Shown here: in pieces, positions 7,938-16,080 of the stretch
How the letters are laid out: each line of letters opens with the position of its first letter
Numbering within the stretch: position 1 is the first letter of the stretch
Assembly (NCBI GenBank): GCA_025351385.1
Contig: JANXWA010000010.1
Location: forward strand, 1 to 53,001
Direction: 5' to 3'
Source of the DNA: Acidimicrobiales bacterium
Lineage (GTDB): Bacteria; Actinomycetota; Acidimicrobiia; Acidimicrobiales; RAAP-2
DNA: 53,001 nt
Made by a program: the position numbers and the translations under genes
Notes under the pieces: model-generated
The model's input: only the letters and a program-made list of their open reading frames with translations
The model's database searches: none
Told to the model about the DNA's origin: nothing

Positions 7938-8662
7938 GCCTGCTCACGGGTCTCGCCCTCTCGGGCCTTGCAGTGACCTCGAGTGGCGCCGCGACCTTCA
8001 CCGGCACGGCCACGAACCGGACCTCGTCGCACGTGGCGTCGTGCAGCACGCTGGCCGACTCCATCCCCGGCACGACGGGTCACGCCGAGCTGTTGACGGT
8101 GATCGCGCCCTCGGCCCGGTCCCAGACGGCGGTGGTCCAGATGTACCGCCGCACGGGGGTCTGCTTTCAGTCGGTCGCCGGCCCCTACGCGGCGTTCGTG
8201 GGAATCAACGGGGTCTCCGCGCACCACCGCGAGGGCGACCTGACGACGCCGATCGGCCTCTTCGGGATCGAGACGACCATGTACGGGGTCGCCCCGAACC
8301 CCGATGTGACCTATCGCTACCACCGGTTCACGTGCGGTGACTGGTGGGACGAGGACCGGCGTTCGGCGCTCTACAACCACTTCGTGCACGTTCCCTGCGC
8401 CACCATGCCCAACTTCGCGGGCAACTCCGAGGCGCTCTGGACGAAGGTCCCGGCCTACGACTACTTTGCGGTCGTCAACTACAACACCTCGCCCGTCGTG
8501 CCCGGTCGGGGATCGGCCATCTTCTTGCACGTGTCGAAGAACTCCCCGACGACCGGATGCGTCAGCATCGCCAAGGTCCACCTCTTGAAGGTGCTGCGGC
8601 TGCTTCGAACGTCGGACCACCCCGTCATCTACATCAACACCCGCGTGTCGTTACAGGGGTGA
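7889..8662 (+). CDS. Secreted L,D-transpeptidase (YkuD domain, COG3786 type)
   Basis: A 257-residue exported protein: signal segment at about 12-34, then a YkuD-like domain ending in GSAIFLHVSKNSPTTGCVSI with H214 and the nucleophile C224. The pattern H-x9-GC, without the His that often precedes GC, fits the COG3786 branch rather than the Ldt(Mt2) type. Such enzymes form 3-3 peptidoglycan crosslinks or attach proteins to the wall. An ATG at 7889 is chosen because GGAGG lies just in front of it; a GTG at 7871 would add six residues. The gene starts inside the preceding M15 peptidase gene, so the two are probably one transcription unit. Confidence 0.8.
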   Translation: MERVAGLPALLRHGRLSLLTGLALSGLAVTSSGAATFTGTATNRTSSHVASCSTLADSIPGTTGHAELLTVIAPSARSQTAVVQMYRRTGVCFQSVAGPYAAFVGINGVSAHHREGDLTTPIGLFGIETTMYGVAPNPDVTYRYHRFTCGDWWDEDRRSALYNHFVHVPCATMPNFAGNSEALWTKVPAYDYFAVVNYNTSPVVPGRGSAIFLHVSKNSPTTGCVSIAKVHLLKVLRLLRTSDHPVIYINTRVSLQG

Positions 8663-8670
8663 GCGATTGC

Positions 8671-8698
8671 CTCGAGCGATATGACCATCTCGCTCGAG
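8671..8698. terminator. Hairpin between convergent genes
   Basis: CTCGAGCGA (8671-8679) and TCGCTCGAG (8690-8698) form a perfect 9-bp stem with a 10-base loop, placed exactly between the stops of the L,D-transpeptidase gene and the convergent epimerase gene. There is no T-run on either side, so it would be a GC-rich, U-tract-less bidirectional terminator. Confidence 0.55.
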
Positions 8699-8700
8699 CT

Positions 8701-9765
8701 TCAGTCTGCTGAGGGCGGACTCCAGCGAATCAACGCGGTCCGGTCGGCGTCGACGTAACCGTGCTCGACGAACCAGCGCGCCGACTCGTAGAGCGCGTGC
8801 GCGGCCGGCCGCGAAGAGTAGCCGAGCTCCTCGCGGGCCCGCGAGTCGTCGAAGGTCATCGTGGTCGTGGCCATCTTCGCGGCCTCGAGTGGGATCCTCG
8901 GCTCGCGGCGCAAGAGGTCGCCCTCGATGAACTGTGAGAGACGCCCGGCGACGAGCGGGAAAACCGAGGGGAAACGTCGATTCGCCAGAGGGAGGCCGGT
9001 CGTCTGGGCGAGGACGGTCAGCAGGGCCGCCATCGAGAGGTTCTCGCCACCGAAGATGTAGCTGCGACCCTGGCGTCCCCGTTCGAGCGCGAGTAGGTGG
9101 CCGGTCGCGAGGTCGTCGACGTGCGCGACGTTCATCGCCGTGTCGACGAATCCCGGGATGCGGCCGTTCAGGAAGTCGAGGACCACCTTGCCCGACGGCG
9201 TCGGTCGATGGTCGTAGGGACCGTGGGGCATCGTCGGCAGCACAAGTACTACCGGGGCCCCCTGGGCGGCGAGGCGCAGGACCTCGTGCTCGGCGACGTA
9301 CTTCGTCTGCTTGTAGTTCCCGTGGAGGTGTGCGACGTCGGCGACGTCGTCCTCGTTGGACGGCCGCCCGGACTTGGTCCGCCATAGTCCGAGGGTTGCG
9401 ACGGTCGACGTGTAGACGATGCGCTCGACGCCGGCGGCGGTGGCCGCGCGCACGACGTTGCGACTTCCCTGGACGTTGACGGCGTAGAAGATCGAGGGGT
9501 CTTTCGGCCAGAAGCCGAACTTGGCGGCGAGGTGGAAGCAGAAACGCGCCCCGTCGAAGACGTCGGCGAGACTTCCTTCGGTCGTCACGTCCGCGTCGCG
9601 ACGTCCAACGTCGAGGCCCTCGAGGTTCGACGTCGACGCCCCCGGTTCCAGGATCGCCACGACGTGAGCGCCGCGAGCGAGCAGCGCTCGCGTCACCGCC
9701 GAGCCAATGAACCCTGCGGCCCCGGTCACCACCACCCGGTCCCCCCGTTCGAGCTCGAAGCTCAC
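8701..9765 (-). CDS. NAD-dependent epimerase/dehydratase, HpnA-like
   Basis: A 354-residue extended short-chain dehydrogenase. It has the Rossmann motif GAAGFIGSAV (about residues 16-25) and a YKQTK catalytic Y-x3-K. The order of conserved blocks (NLEGLDV, YTSTVATLGLW, PSGKVVLDFLNGRIPGFVDT, MNVAHVDDLATGHLLALERG, YIFGGENLSM) resembles the hopanoid-associated sugar epimerase HpnA and dihydroflavonol-reductase relatives. The GTG start at 9765 overlaps the stop of the upstream aminotransferase as GTGA, which sets the start and implies translational coupling. A longer in-frame start exists but would run into the aminotransferase. No squalene-hopene cyclase is in the window, so a hopanoid role is inference. 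Confidence 0.75.
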   Translation of the reverse strand: MSFELERGDRVVVTGAAGFIGSAVTRALLARGAHVVAILEPGASTSNLEGLDVGRRDADVTTEGSLADVFDGARFCFHLAAKFGFWPKDPSIFYAVNVQGSRNVVRAATAAGVERIVYTSTVATLGLWRTKSGRPSNEDDVADVAHLHGNYKQTKYVAEHEVLRLAAQGAPVVLVLPTMPHGPYDHRPTPSGKVVLDFLNGRIPGFVDTAMNVAHVDDLATGHLLALERGRQGRSYIFGGENLSMAALLTVLAQTTGLPLANRRFPSVFPLVAGRLSQFIEGDLLRREPRIPLEAAKMATTTMTFDDSRAREELGYSSRPAAHALYESARWFVEHGYVDADRTALIRWSPPSAD

Positions 9766-11171
9766 GAGGGGACTCTCGCCTTGGACGAGGGCGTTCGCCG
9801 GAGCACTCCCTTGGCCATGGTCAACCCGAACCCGACCAGCCAACCGACCTTCTGCTCGGTGTCAGTCAACAGCTCGTCGAGGGCGTTGACGAAGAGGTCG
9901 ATCTCCGCTTCGGCGGCGATCAGGGGCGGCAGGAGCTTGATCACGTTCATGTTGTCGGCCGCCACCTGGGTCAAGATTTTGTAGCGCTGGAAGAGCGGTA
10001 CGACGAGCGTCTGGGAGAACATCGCGGAACGGGTCGCCTCGACCATGCGCCAACGTCGTCTGAGGGCCGGCGTGGTCGGCGGTCCGAAGACGACGCCGAT
10101 CATCTGGCCCTGGCCTCGTACCTCGTGCAGGAATTCGTGGCGCGTGGCCAACTCCTCGAGTCTCGTCCGCCAAACGTCGCCCATCGCCGAGGCGTGCTCG
10201 ACGATCCGCTCGTCGTCGAAGACCGACAACGTGGCGAGGCCCGCGACCATCGCCAGCTGATTGCCCTTGAAGGTCGTCGAGTGGACCATGGCCCGGTCCA
10301 TCGAGGAGTAGACGGAGCGAAAAATCTTGTCGCTCGACAGCATCGCCCCTACCGGGACGAAGCCGCCCGAGAGCGCCTTGGAGACGGTGATGATGTCGGG
10401 GGAGAGGCCGTAGCGCTCGAAGGCGTAGAAGCGGCCCGTGCGACCGAGGCCGGTCTGGACCTCGTCGCAGATGAAGAGAGCCCCCGCCTCGTGGACGGCG
10501 GCCTCGAGTGCGCGCCACCGCTCGGCGTCGAGCTCGAAGACACCCTTGCCCTGGATGGGCTCGACAATGAAGGCCGCCACGTCTCCTCGACGGAGTTCCT
10601 TCTTCAGCGCGTCGAGGTCGCCGAGGGGGACCTCGGTGGTGTCGGGCATCAAAGGGCCGAAGCCGCTGCGGAACTCGGCCGACCCGTTGAGCGCTAGCGC
10701 GCCCATCGTGAGGCCGTGGTAGGCGTGGGCGTGGTAAAGGATCCGGTGGCGCTTGGTGCTGGCCCGAGCGAACTTGATCGCGGCCTCCACCGCCTCGGCA
10801 CCGGAGTTGCAGAAGAAGGCCCGCTCGATCTGTTGGGGGCTGCGGGTCACCAATTGCTCGGCCAGCAGGCCGGGCAGGAGGGCGCAGTCCATCTGGACCA
10901 TGTTGGGTAGGTCGGCGTCGAGGGCCTGGCGCAATGCGTCCTTCACGACTGGGTGGCTGCGACCGAGCGCGAAGACCCCGAATCCGCTCAGCAGGTCCAG
11001 GTAGCGCATGCCTTGGTCGTCGTAGAGGTAGCAACCCTCGCCGCGTTGGTAGAAGCGGTCGAAGCCGAGTGTCGTGATGACCTTGGTCAACTTGGGGTTG
11101 AGGTAGCGCTCGTGGAGCTCGAAGTTTTCCCCGTGGCGTTCTTCCAGCAGCTTCGAAAGATCAAAGGGCAT
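9762..11171 (-). CDS. Class III PLP aminotransferase (possible HpnO-like)
   Basis: A 469-residue fold-type I class III aminotransferase. Visible blocks are YLDLLSGFGVFALGRSHP, CNSGAEAVEAAIK (phosphate cup), FICDEVQTGLGRTG with the cofactor Asp, and TVSKALSGGFVPVGA with the Schiff-base lysine at 265. Family members move an amino group between an omega-amine or ornithine-like donor and a keto acid. Coupling to an HpnA-like epimerase recalls hopanoid side-chain synthesis, where HpnO supplies the amino group of aminobacteriohopanetriol; this is inference. ATG 11171 is chosen because GAGGAG lies four bases before it; a GTG at 11192 is the upstream alternative. Confidence 0.85.
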   Translation of the reverse strand: MPFDLSKLLEERHGENFELHERYLNPKLTKVITTLGFDRFYQRGEGCYLYDDQGMRYLDLLSGFGVFALGRSHPVVKDALRQALDADLPNMVQMDCALLPGLLAEQLVTRSPQQIERAFFCNSGAEAVEAAIKFARASTKRHRILYHAHAYHGLTMGALALNGSAEFRSGFGPLMPDTTEVPLGDLDALKKELRRGDVAAFIVEPIQGKGVFELDAERWRALEAAVHEAGALFICDEVQTGLGRTGRFYAFERYGLSPDIITVSKALSGGFVPVGAMLSSDKIFRSVYSSMDRAMVHSTTFKGNQLAMVAGLATLSVFDDERIVEHASAMGDVWRTRLEELATRHEFLHEVRGQGQMIGVVFGPPTTPALRRRWRMVEATRSAMFSQTLVVPLFQRYKILTQVAADNMNVIKLLPPLIAAEAEIDLFVNALDELLTDTEQKVGWLVGFGLTMAKGVLRRTPSSKARVPS

Positions 11172-11257
11172 GGCGCTCCTCTCAGTGGCCACAATCTATT
11201 ACCGCGGGACTGTGCACGTCGCTTCTGATAGTCGTCGCCGTTCACTACGATTCGCAC

Positions 11258-12010
11258 ATGACGTATGCGAGTGACGGCCACATCCTCGCCATCGACGTGG
11301 GCGCCACCTTCATCAAGTTCGGGCTCGTCAACTCGGTCAGTGGCCAGCTCACCGATCAGAGTCGGATCGAGACGCCCTATCCCTGTCTTCCCGGGCAACT
11401 CATCGAGGTGCTGGCGAACGAGATCGCGCGCAGCAGGTGCGATCACGTGGGCGTTGGGTTTCCCGGCGATTTTCGCGACGGCGTCGTCGTCGAGCCAGGC
11501 AACCTTTCGCGCGCTGGCGGCATCTCGACCGACATCGACCCGGTGATCCATGACCAGTGGGTCGGGCTGGACCTCGAGCGGGCCCTGAGGTCCGCGACCG
11601 ACCGCGACGTACGCGTCGTCAATGACGCGACGCTGGCCGCTCTCGGATGCTGCGAGGGGAGTGGTCGAGAGTTGGTGGTCACACTGGGGACCGGGTTCGG
11701 CATCGCCTTCGTCGTGGACGGCGTCAACCAGGGTATCCGCGACGTCGGCGGACTGGTCTTTCGGGACTCGCGAACCCACGATCAACTGCTCGGCGAACCG
11801 TCGCGGATGCGCGACGAGGACCGGTGGCACGATCTGTTGCATCTCGCGGTCTGTGACTTTGCGGCGGAGTTCACGCCCGACACCATCCACGTCGGGGGAG
11901 GCAACGCCCGTCGGGTCCGGCCCGACTTCTTTGACGATCTCGGACGGCGAGTCATCTTTAGCGACAATGAGGCGACCTTGCGCGGAGCGGCAAAGCTGTT
12001 CACTGTGTGA
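11258..12010 (+). CDS. ROK-family sugar kinase (polyphosphate-glucokinase-like)
   Basis: A 250-residue ASKHA-fold kinase. The phosphate-1 motif is AIDVGATFIKFGLV near the start, the catalytic aspartate is in VVNDATLAALG (about residue 128), and LVVTLGTGFGIAF is the phosphate-2 region. The short length and the lack of a CxCGxxGC zinc motif resemble polyphosphate/ATP glucokinases rather than NagK/NanK. It likely phosphorylates a hexose or amino sugar released by the neighbouring uptake and hexosaminidase system. The ATG follows a -10-like TACGAT by six bases, so the transcript is probably leaderless. Confidence 0.75.
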   Translation: MTYASDGHILAIDVGATFIKFGLVNSVSGQLTDQSRIETPYPCLPGQLIEVLANEIARSRCDHVGVGFPGDFRDGVVVEPGNLSRAGGISTDIDPVIHDQWVGLDLERALRSATDRDVRVVNDATLAALGCCEGSGRELVVTLGTGFGIAFVVDGVNQGIRDVGGLVFRDSRTHDQLLGEPSRMRDEDRWHDLLHLAVCDFAAEFTPDTIHVGGGNARRVRPDFFDDLGRRVIFSDNEATLRGAAKLFTV

Positions 12011-12161
12011 GAGGTTCCCTGTCATTCGAACACTTCGCGAAGAGGTGAAGCTCGAGTTTGAATCGTCGTGTTCGCCCTGAGCGTCGACACCCGTCGCCAC
12101 TACTCTGAGAAGATAGCAACGTCGCGCGGACCTACTTCGTGTGGACTGGGAACGAGGACGA

Positions 12162-13187
12162 ATGACCACCATCTTCGAAGAGGAGATCATCTCCCAGGCC
12201 GACATCCTGCGCCGCCGAGCACGCGAAGGAGCGCAACAGGCCGCGGCAGCCGCAGCGACGTGGGACGGCATCACGCACGGCGTCGTGGCCGCACGGGGTT
12301 CGTCGGACAACGCGGCCATCATGTTCCAGTACCTCGCGGGCCAGGAGCTCGGTCTGCTCGTCGCGCTCGCGGCGACCTCGCTCTACGAAGGTGAGACGCT
12401 GATCGGACTCGACGGCACGGGAGTTCTGGTGATCTCCCAATCGGGTCGCACGCCGGGCATGATCGAGGTCCTTCGTCAGGCCCGCGCCCAGGGCCGCCCC
12501 GCGGTGGTCATCACGAACGACGTCAACTCACCGGTGGCGACCGCGAGCGACACGGTCATTGATCTGTGCGCCGGTCCGGAGGAGGCGATCGCCTCGAGCA
12601 AGACCTTCTCCACCACGTGGCAGGCCCTCGCGCAGTTGGTGGAGGCGCTGAAGGGAACGTCGCTCGAAGGTCTCGACGTGCTCCCCGACGTAGTCGAGCG
12701 GGTGTCGCGCTGGGCGCTCAGTGCGTCGATGCCAACCTCGATCCTCAACGCGCCGGGCGGCTTGACGGTGGTCGGACGGGGAATTGGCTTCGCGGTCGCC
12801 TCGGAGATCGCGCTCAAGGTCAGGGAGGTGACCGGCATCCGGGCCGAGGCCTTCGCGGCGGCGGACTACCTCCACGGTCCGAGCGGCGCCGACGGGGCGC
12901 AGAGCACGCTGTTGTTAGTTCTGACCGACGAGTTAACAGACGAGATTGCCACCAGCGTCCTCGAATCGTGCCGTCAGATGGGAATGGGAACGGTGGTGTT
13001 GCGCACATCGCAACGCGCATCGTGTGAGTGCGACGACGAAATTCTCATCGAAGCAGTGACTCCGAACTGGGTGCTCGGCCTCGCGCAGGTGATCGTGGGA
13101 CAGGTTCTGGCGCTGCGCATCGGTGAGCTCCGTCATCGCCCCATCGACACGTCGCCGGGCCTGAACAAAGTGACGTTGACGGCGTAG
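12162..13187 (+). CDS. SIS-domain protein, GlmS C-terminal/AgaS-like isomerase or deaminase
   Basis: A 341-residue protein with two SIS domains. The sugar-phosphate loops read VVAARGSSDNAA and VLVISQSGRTPGMIEVL in domain one, and LTVVGRGIGFAVASEIALKV then AFAAADYLHGP in domain two. This is the isomerase half of GlmS without the glutaminase domain, as in AgaS or the NagB-II glucosamine-6-phosphate deaminases. The likely reaction is deamination/isomerisation of an amino-sugar 6-phosphate, placing it after the ROK kinase. ATG 12162 is chosen over GTG 12141 because of the GAGGA just upstream and the usual family N-terminus (MTTIFEEEI). No NagA deacetylase is visible nearby. Confidence 0.8.
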   Translation: MTTIFEEEIISQADILRRRAREGAQQAAAAAATWDGITHGVVAARGSSDNAAIMFQYLAGQELGLLVALAATSLYEGETLIGLDGTGVLVISQSGRTPGMIEVLRQARAQGRPAVVITNDVNSPVATASDTVIDLCAGPEEAIASSKTFSTTWQALAQLVEALKGTSLEGLDVLPDVVERVSRWALSASMPTSILNAPGGLTVVGRGIGFAVASEIALKVREVTGIRAEAFAAADYLHGPSGADGAQSTLLLVLTDELTDEIATSVLESCRQMGMGTVVLRTSQRASCECDDEILIEAVTPNWVLGLAQVIVGQVLALRIGELRHRPIDTSPGLNKVTLTA

Positions 13188-13259
13188 TTCGCGAACGATT
13201 TCGCGCGGCCCTTTGTACTAGGTTCACTGGCAGGTGCATTCCCGGGGGAGGCGAAGCGC

Positions 13260-13370
13260 ATGGTGCCAGATGCAGAACTGACCGTCAGGATCAGTCGGCA
13301 TCAGGCGTCGTCGGTAGGGATTCCCAGCCTCCTCGCTCGAATGGACCCTAGCGTTTTCAATCGTCGTTAA
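13260..13370 (+). CDS. Candidate 36-residue leader ORF before the ABC transporter
   Basis: An ATG at 13260 is preceded at eight bases by GGGGGAGG, one of the strongest ribosome binding sites in the window. The frame runs for 36 codons (starting MVPDAELTVR and ending DPSVFNRR) to TAA at 13368. It ends 48 bases before the substrate-binding protein start. No family is recognised. It may be a regulatory leader peptide or simply a translated upstream ORF in the long 5' leader of the transporter operon. No repeated regulatory codons stand out. Confidence 0.4.
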   Translation: MVPDAELTVRISRHQASSVGIPSLLARMDPSVFNRR

Positions 13371-13418
13371 GGCAGTGAACTGGTGAACCCACGGGTTCTT
13401 AAGTGGAGGAGTTGCATC

Positions 13419-15074
13419 ATGAGAAGTAAGTTCAAAGCGGGTCTCTTCGCTTCGTCCCTGGCCTTGATCGCCAGCACCTGCGTGGTGGCGCCATCACTCG
13501 CCGGTGCGGCGCCTCAGAAGGCCCTGAACCTGGACAACGAGCAAGGTGAGCTCTGGCCCTGCGCCTTCACCCCGTTCAACGGCTTCGACGCCCAGTTCTC
13601 GATCGGCGTCACCTACGAGACACTGGACTTCATCAACGCGCTCCAGAATCAAAAGACGACACCGTGGCTCGCGACGGCTTACGCGTGGAGCAACAACAAC
13701 AAGACGCTCACGTTCACTATCCGCTCCGGCGTGAAGTTCAGCGACGGCACGCCGTTCTCGGCCGCTGACGTCGCCTATTCATTCAACCTGTTGAAGAAGT
13801 ACCCGGCGCTTGACCTCAACGCGATTTGGTCCGTGCTCTCCAGCGTCACGCAGTCCGGCTCCGACAAGGTCGTGCTGAACTTCTCGACCGCGGCCGTGCC
13901 CTACTTCTACTACGTCGCCGGTCAGGTGCCGATGGTGCCAAAGCACATCTGGAGCAAGATCGCCAACCCGGTGACCGATCCGATCTCGCACCCGATCGGC
14001 ACGGGCGGCTACATCATGTCCAAGTGCACGCCGCAGAACATCCAGTGGACGGCGAACCCGCACTACTGGCAGCCCGGAATGCCGACCGTGAAGACGTTGA
14101 ACATGCCCGCCTTCTTGTCGAACAACACCGCGAACGAGTACCTCGCGACTGGTCAGTCGGCGTACGGCGCGCAGTTCATCCCGAACATCAAGACGTACTT
14201 CGTCGCGAAGAAGGCCGGCAACGGCTACTGGTTCCCACCGGTCGGCAACGTCGTGCTCTTCCCGAACCTGAAGTCCGGACCGACCACCGACGTCGCTGTC
14301 CGCCAGGCCATCAGCTATGGCATCAACCGCGCCACGGTCTCCAAGATCGGTGAGTACGGCTACGAGCCGCCCGCGAGCCAGACCGGCATCGTCTCGCCGA
14401 CGTACTCGTCGTGGTCGAGCAGCGCCGCCTCGTCGTACTTCGGCAACTCGTATAACCCGACCAAGGCCCAGTCGATCCTGAAGGCCGACGGCTACACGAA
14501 GGACTCGAGCGGTGTCTTCGCCAAGAACGGCAAGGAGCTGTCGCTGTCGATCATCACCAACGGCGGCTACTCCGACTGGGTCGCCTCCGTGCAGGTGATC
14601 GCCCAGGAGCTCTCCAAGATCGGTATCAAGACGAAGGTCGACCCGGTCGCGAGCAGCAACTTCACGACCGACGTCCTGAACGGTCAGTTCCAGCTCGCCT
14701 ACGACAACGAGTCGGGCGGACCGGCACCGTTCTACGAGATGCGCCAGTGGATGTACTCGAAGAACTCGGCCGCGATCGGCAAGCCGGCGTCGTCGAACTG
14801 GGAGCGCTTCAACAGCCCGGCCGTCGACAAGCTGCTCAACCAGTACGGCGCGACGACGAGCTCGGCCCTGCAGCACTCGATTGTGAACCAACTTCAGATG
14901 GTCATGGTCAAGCAGCTGCCGGTCATCCCGGTCCTCGAGTTGGTCGACTGGTTCCAGTACAACAACAAGGAGTACTCCGGATTCCCGAGTCCCTCCAACC
15001 CCTACGCGCAGCCGGCCATGTATAACGTGCCCGACTGGGGCGTCGTGGTATTGCACCTGAAGCCACTCAAGTAA
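13419..15074 (+). CDS. ABC transporter substrate-binding protein, Opp/Dpp type (SBP_bac_5)
   Basis: A 551-residue exported binding protein. After a basic start (MRSKFKAG) comes a hydrophobic signal ending near SLAGAAPQ, predicting signal peptidase I cleavage; there is no usable lipobox, unusual for a Gram-positive binding protein. The mature part shows family 5 blocks such as TFTIRSGVKFSDGTPFSAAD and DVAVRQAISYGINRATV. Cluster 5 proteins bind peptides, nickel or oligosaccharides. The GH20 and amino-sugar genes next door favour a chito- or other oligosaccharide. ATG 13419 is fixed by GGAGGAG seven bases upstream. It heads the chain of overlapping transporter genes. Confidence 0.9.
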   Translation: MRSKFKAGLFASSLALIASTCVVAPSLAGAAPQKALNLDNEQGELWPCAFTPFNGFDAQFSIGVTYETLDFINALQNQKTTPWLATAYAWSNNNKTLTFTIRSGVKFSDGTPFSAADVAYSFNLLKKYPALDLNAIWSVLSSVTQSGSDKVVLNFSTAAVPYFYYVAGQVPMVPKHIWSKIANPVTDPISHPIGTGGYIMSKCTPQNIQWTANPHYWQPGMPTVKTLNMPAFLSNNTANEYLATGQSAYGAQFIPNIKTYFVAKKAGNGYWFPPVGNVVLFPNLKSGPTTDVAVRQAISYGINRATVSKIGEYGYEPPASQTGIVSPTYSSWSSSAASSYFGNSYNPTKAQSILKADGYTKDSSGVFAKNGKELSLSIITNGGYSDWVASVQVIAQELSKIGIKTKVDPVASSNFTTDVLNGQFQLAYDNESGGPAPFYEMRQWMYSKNSAAIGKPASSNWERFNSPAVDKLLNQYGATTSSALQHSIVNQLQMVMVKQLPVIPVLELVDWFQYNNKEYSGFPSPSNPYAQPAMYNVPDWGVVVLHLKPLK

Positions 15075-15099
15075 ACAATTGCCGGTCTGAGTCGGGGAG

Positions 15100-16080
15100 A
15101 TGAGGTTCCTTACTCGCCGTATAGGTTTTCTGCTCGTCGCACTGTGGGCAGCCCTGACGGTGAACTTCTTCATCCCCCGACTCATGCCCGGCAACCCCGC
15201 CGAGGCGATGATGGCGAGGTTCAAGGGGCACATCAACCCCGCGGCCATCCACGCCCTCGAAGTGGCCTTCGGCGTCAATTCGCATCAGAGCCTGGTCTCG
15301 GCCTACTTCGCGTACCTCAACGACACCATCCATGGCAACCTCGGGATCTCGTTGCTCAACTTCCCGCTGCCGGTCTCGACGGTCATCGCGAGGGCGCTGC
15401 CCTGGTCGCTCGGCCTCGTTGGGCTTTCGACGATCTTCGGATTCATCATCGGCACAGCCCTGGGCGCCATCTCGGCGTGGCGCCGCGGTGGCCTGCTCGA
15501 CAACGTCCTGCCGCCGGTCTTCATCGTCGTGTCGGCCTTCCCGTACTTCTGGATCGGCCTGCTCTCGATCTGGTTCTTCGCGTTGACGCTGGGCTGGCTC
15601 CCGATCCTCGGTGGCTACTCCGAAACGGTCACGCCGACCCTGACGTTCTCCTTCGTGCTCGACATCTTGGACCACGCCGTCCTGCCGGCCTTCACGATCC
15701 TGATCACGTCCATTGGCGGGTGGATACTCACGATGCGCAACAACATGATCACCGTCGTCGCCGAGGACTACGTGAGGATGGCCCGCGCCAAGGGCCTGAA
15801 GCCCCGGCGCATCCTTTGGCAGTACGCCGGACGAAACGCCCTGTTGCCCAACCTCACGGGCTTTGCCATGTCGCTCGGCTTCGTGATCTCGGGCGCGATC
15901 CTCGTGGAGTACGTCTTCAACTACCCCGGCGTCGGGTTCCTCCTGCTCCAGGCCGTCCAGAGTGAGGACTTCCCGCTCATGCAGGCGCTCTTCTTGCTGA
16001 TCACGATGGCCGTACTGATCGCCATCTTCGTCGCCGACATCGCGACGGCACTACTCGACCCGCGAACGAGGACCAACTGA
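15100..16080 (+). CDS. ABC transporter permease, DppB/OppB family
   Basis: A 326-residue inner-membrane protein with about six transmembrane helices. It starts with the family signature MRFLTRRIGFLLVALWAALT and contains the EAA loop EDYVRMARAKGLKPRRIL (about residues 222-239), which contacts the ATPases. It forms half of the translocation channel with the next gene product. GGGGAG lies shortly before the ATG. The stop overlaps the ATG of the second permease by one base (TGATG), so synthesis of the two permeases is probably coupled. Confidence 0.92.
   Translation: MRFLTRRIGFLLVALWAALTVNFFIPRLMPGNPAEAMMARFKGHINPAAIHALEVAFGVNSHQSLVSAYFAYLNDTIHGNLGISLLNFPLPVSTVIARALPWSLGLVGLSTIFGFIIGTALGAISAWRRGGLLDNVLPPVFIVVSAFPYFWIGLLSIWFFALTLGWLPILGGYSETVTPTLTFSFVLDILDHAVLPAFTILITSIGGWILTMRNNMITVVAEDYVRMARAKGLKPRRILWQYAGRNALLPNLTGFAMSLGFVISGAILVEYVFNYPGVGFLLLQAVQSEDFPLMQALFLLITMAVLIAIFVADIATALLDPRTRTN

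Noticed and set aside
13779-15278. 499-codon minus-strand frame opposite the binding-protein gene
   Set aside because: Mirror of codon bias in the real gene; composition (Val/Arg/Asp runs) unlike any protein family and it crosses a gene border.
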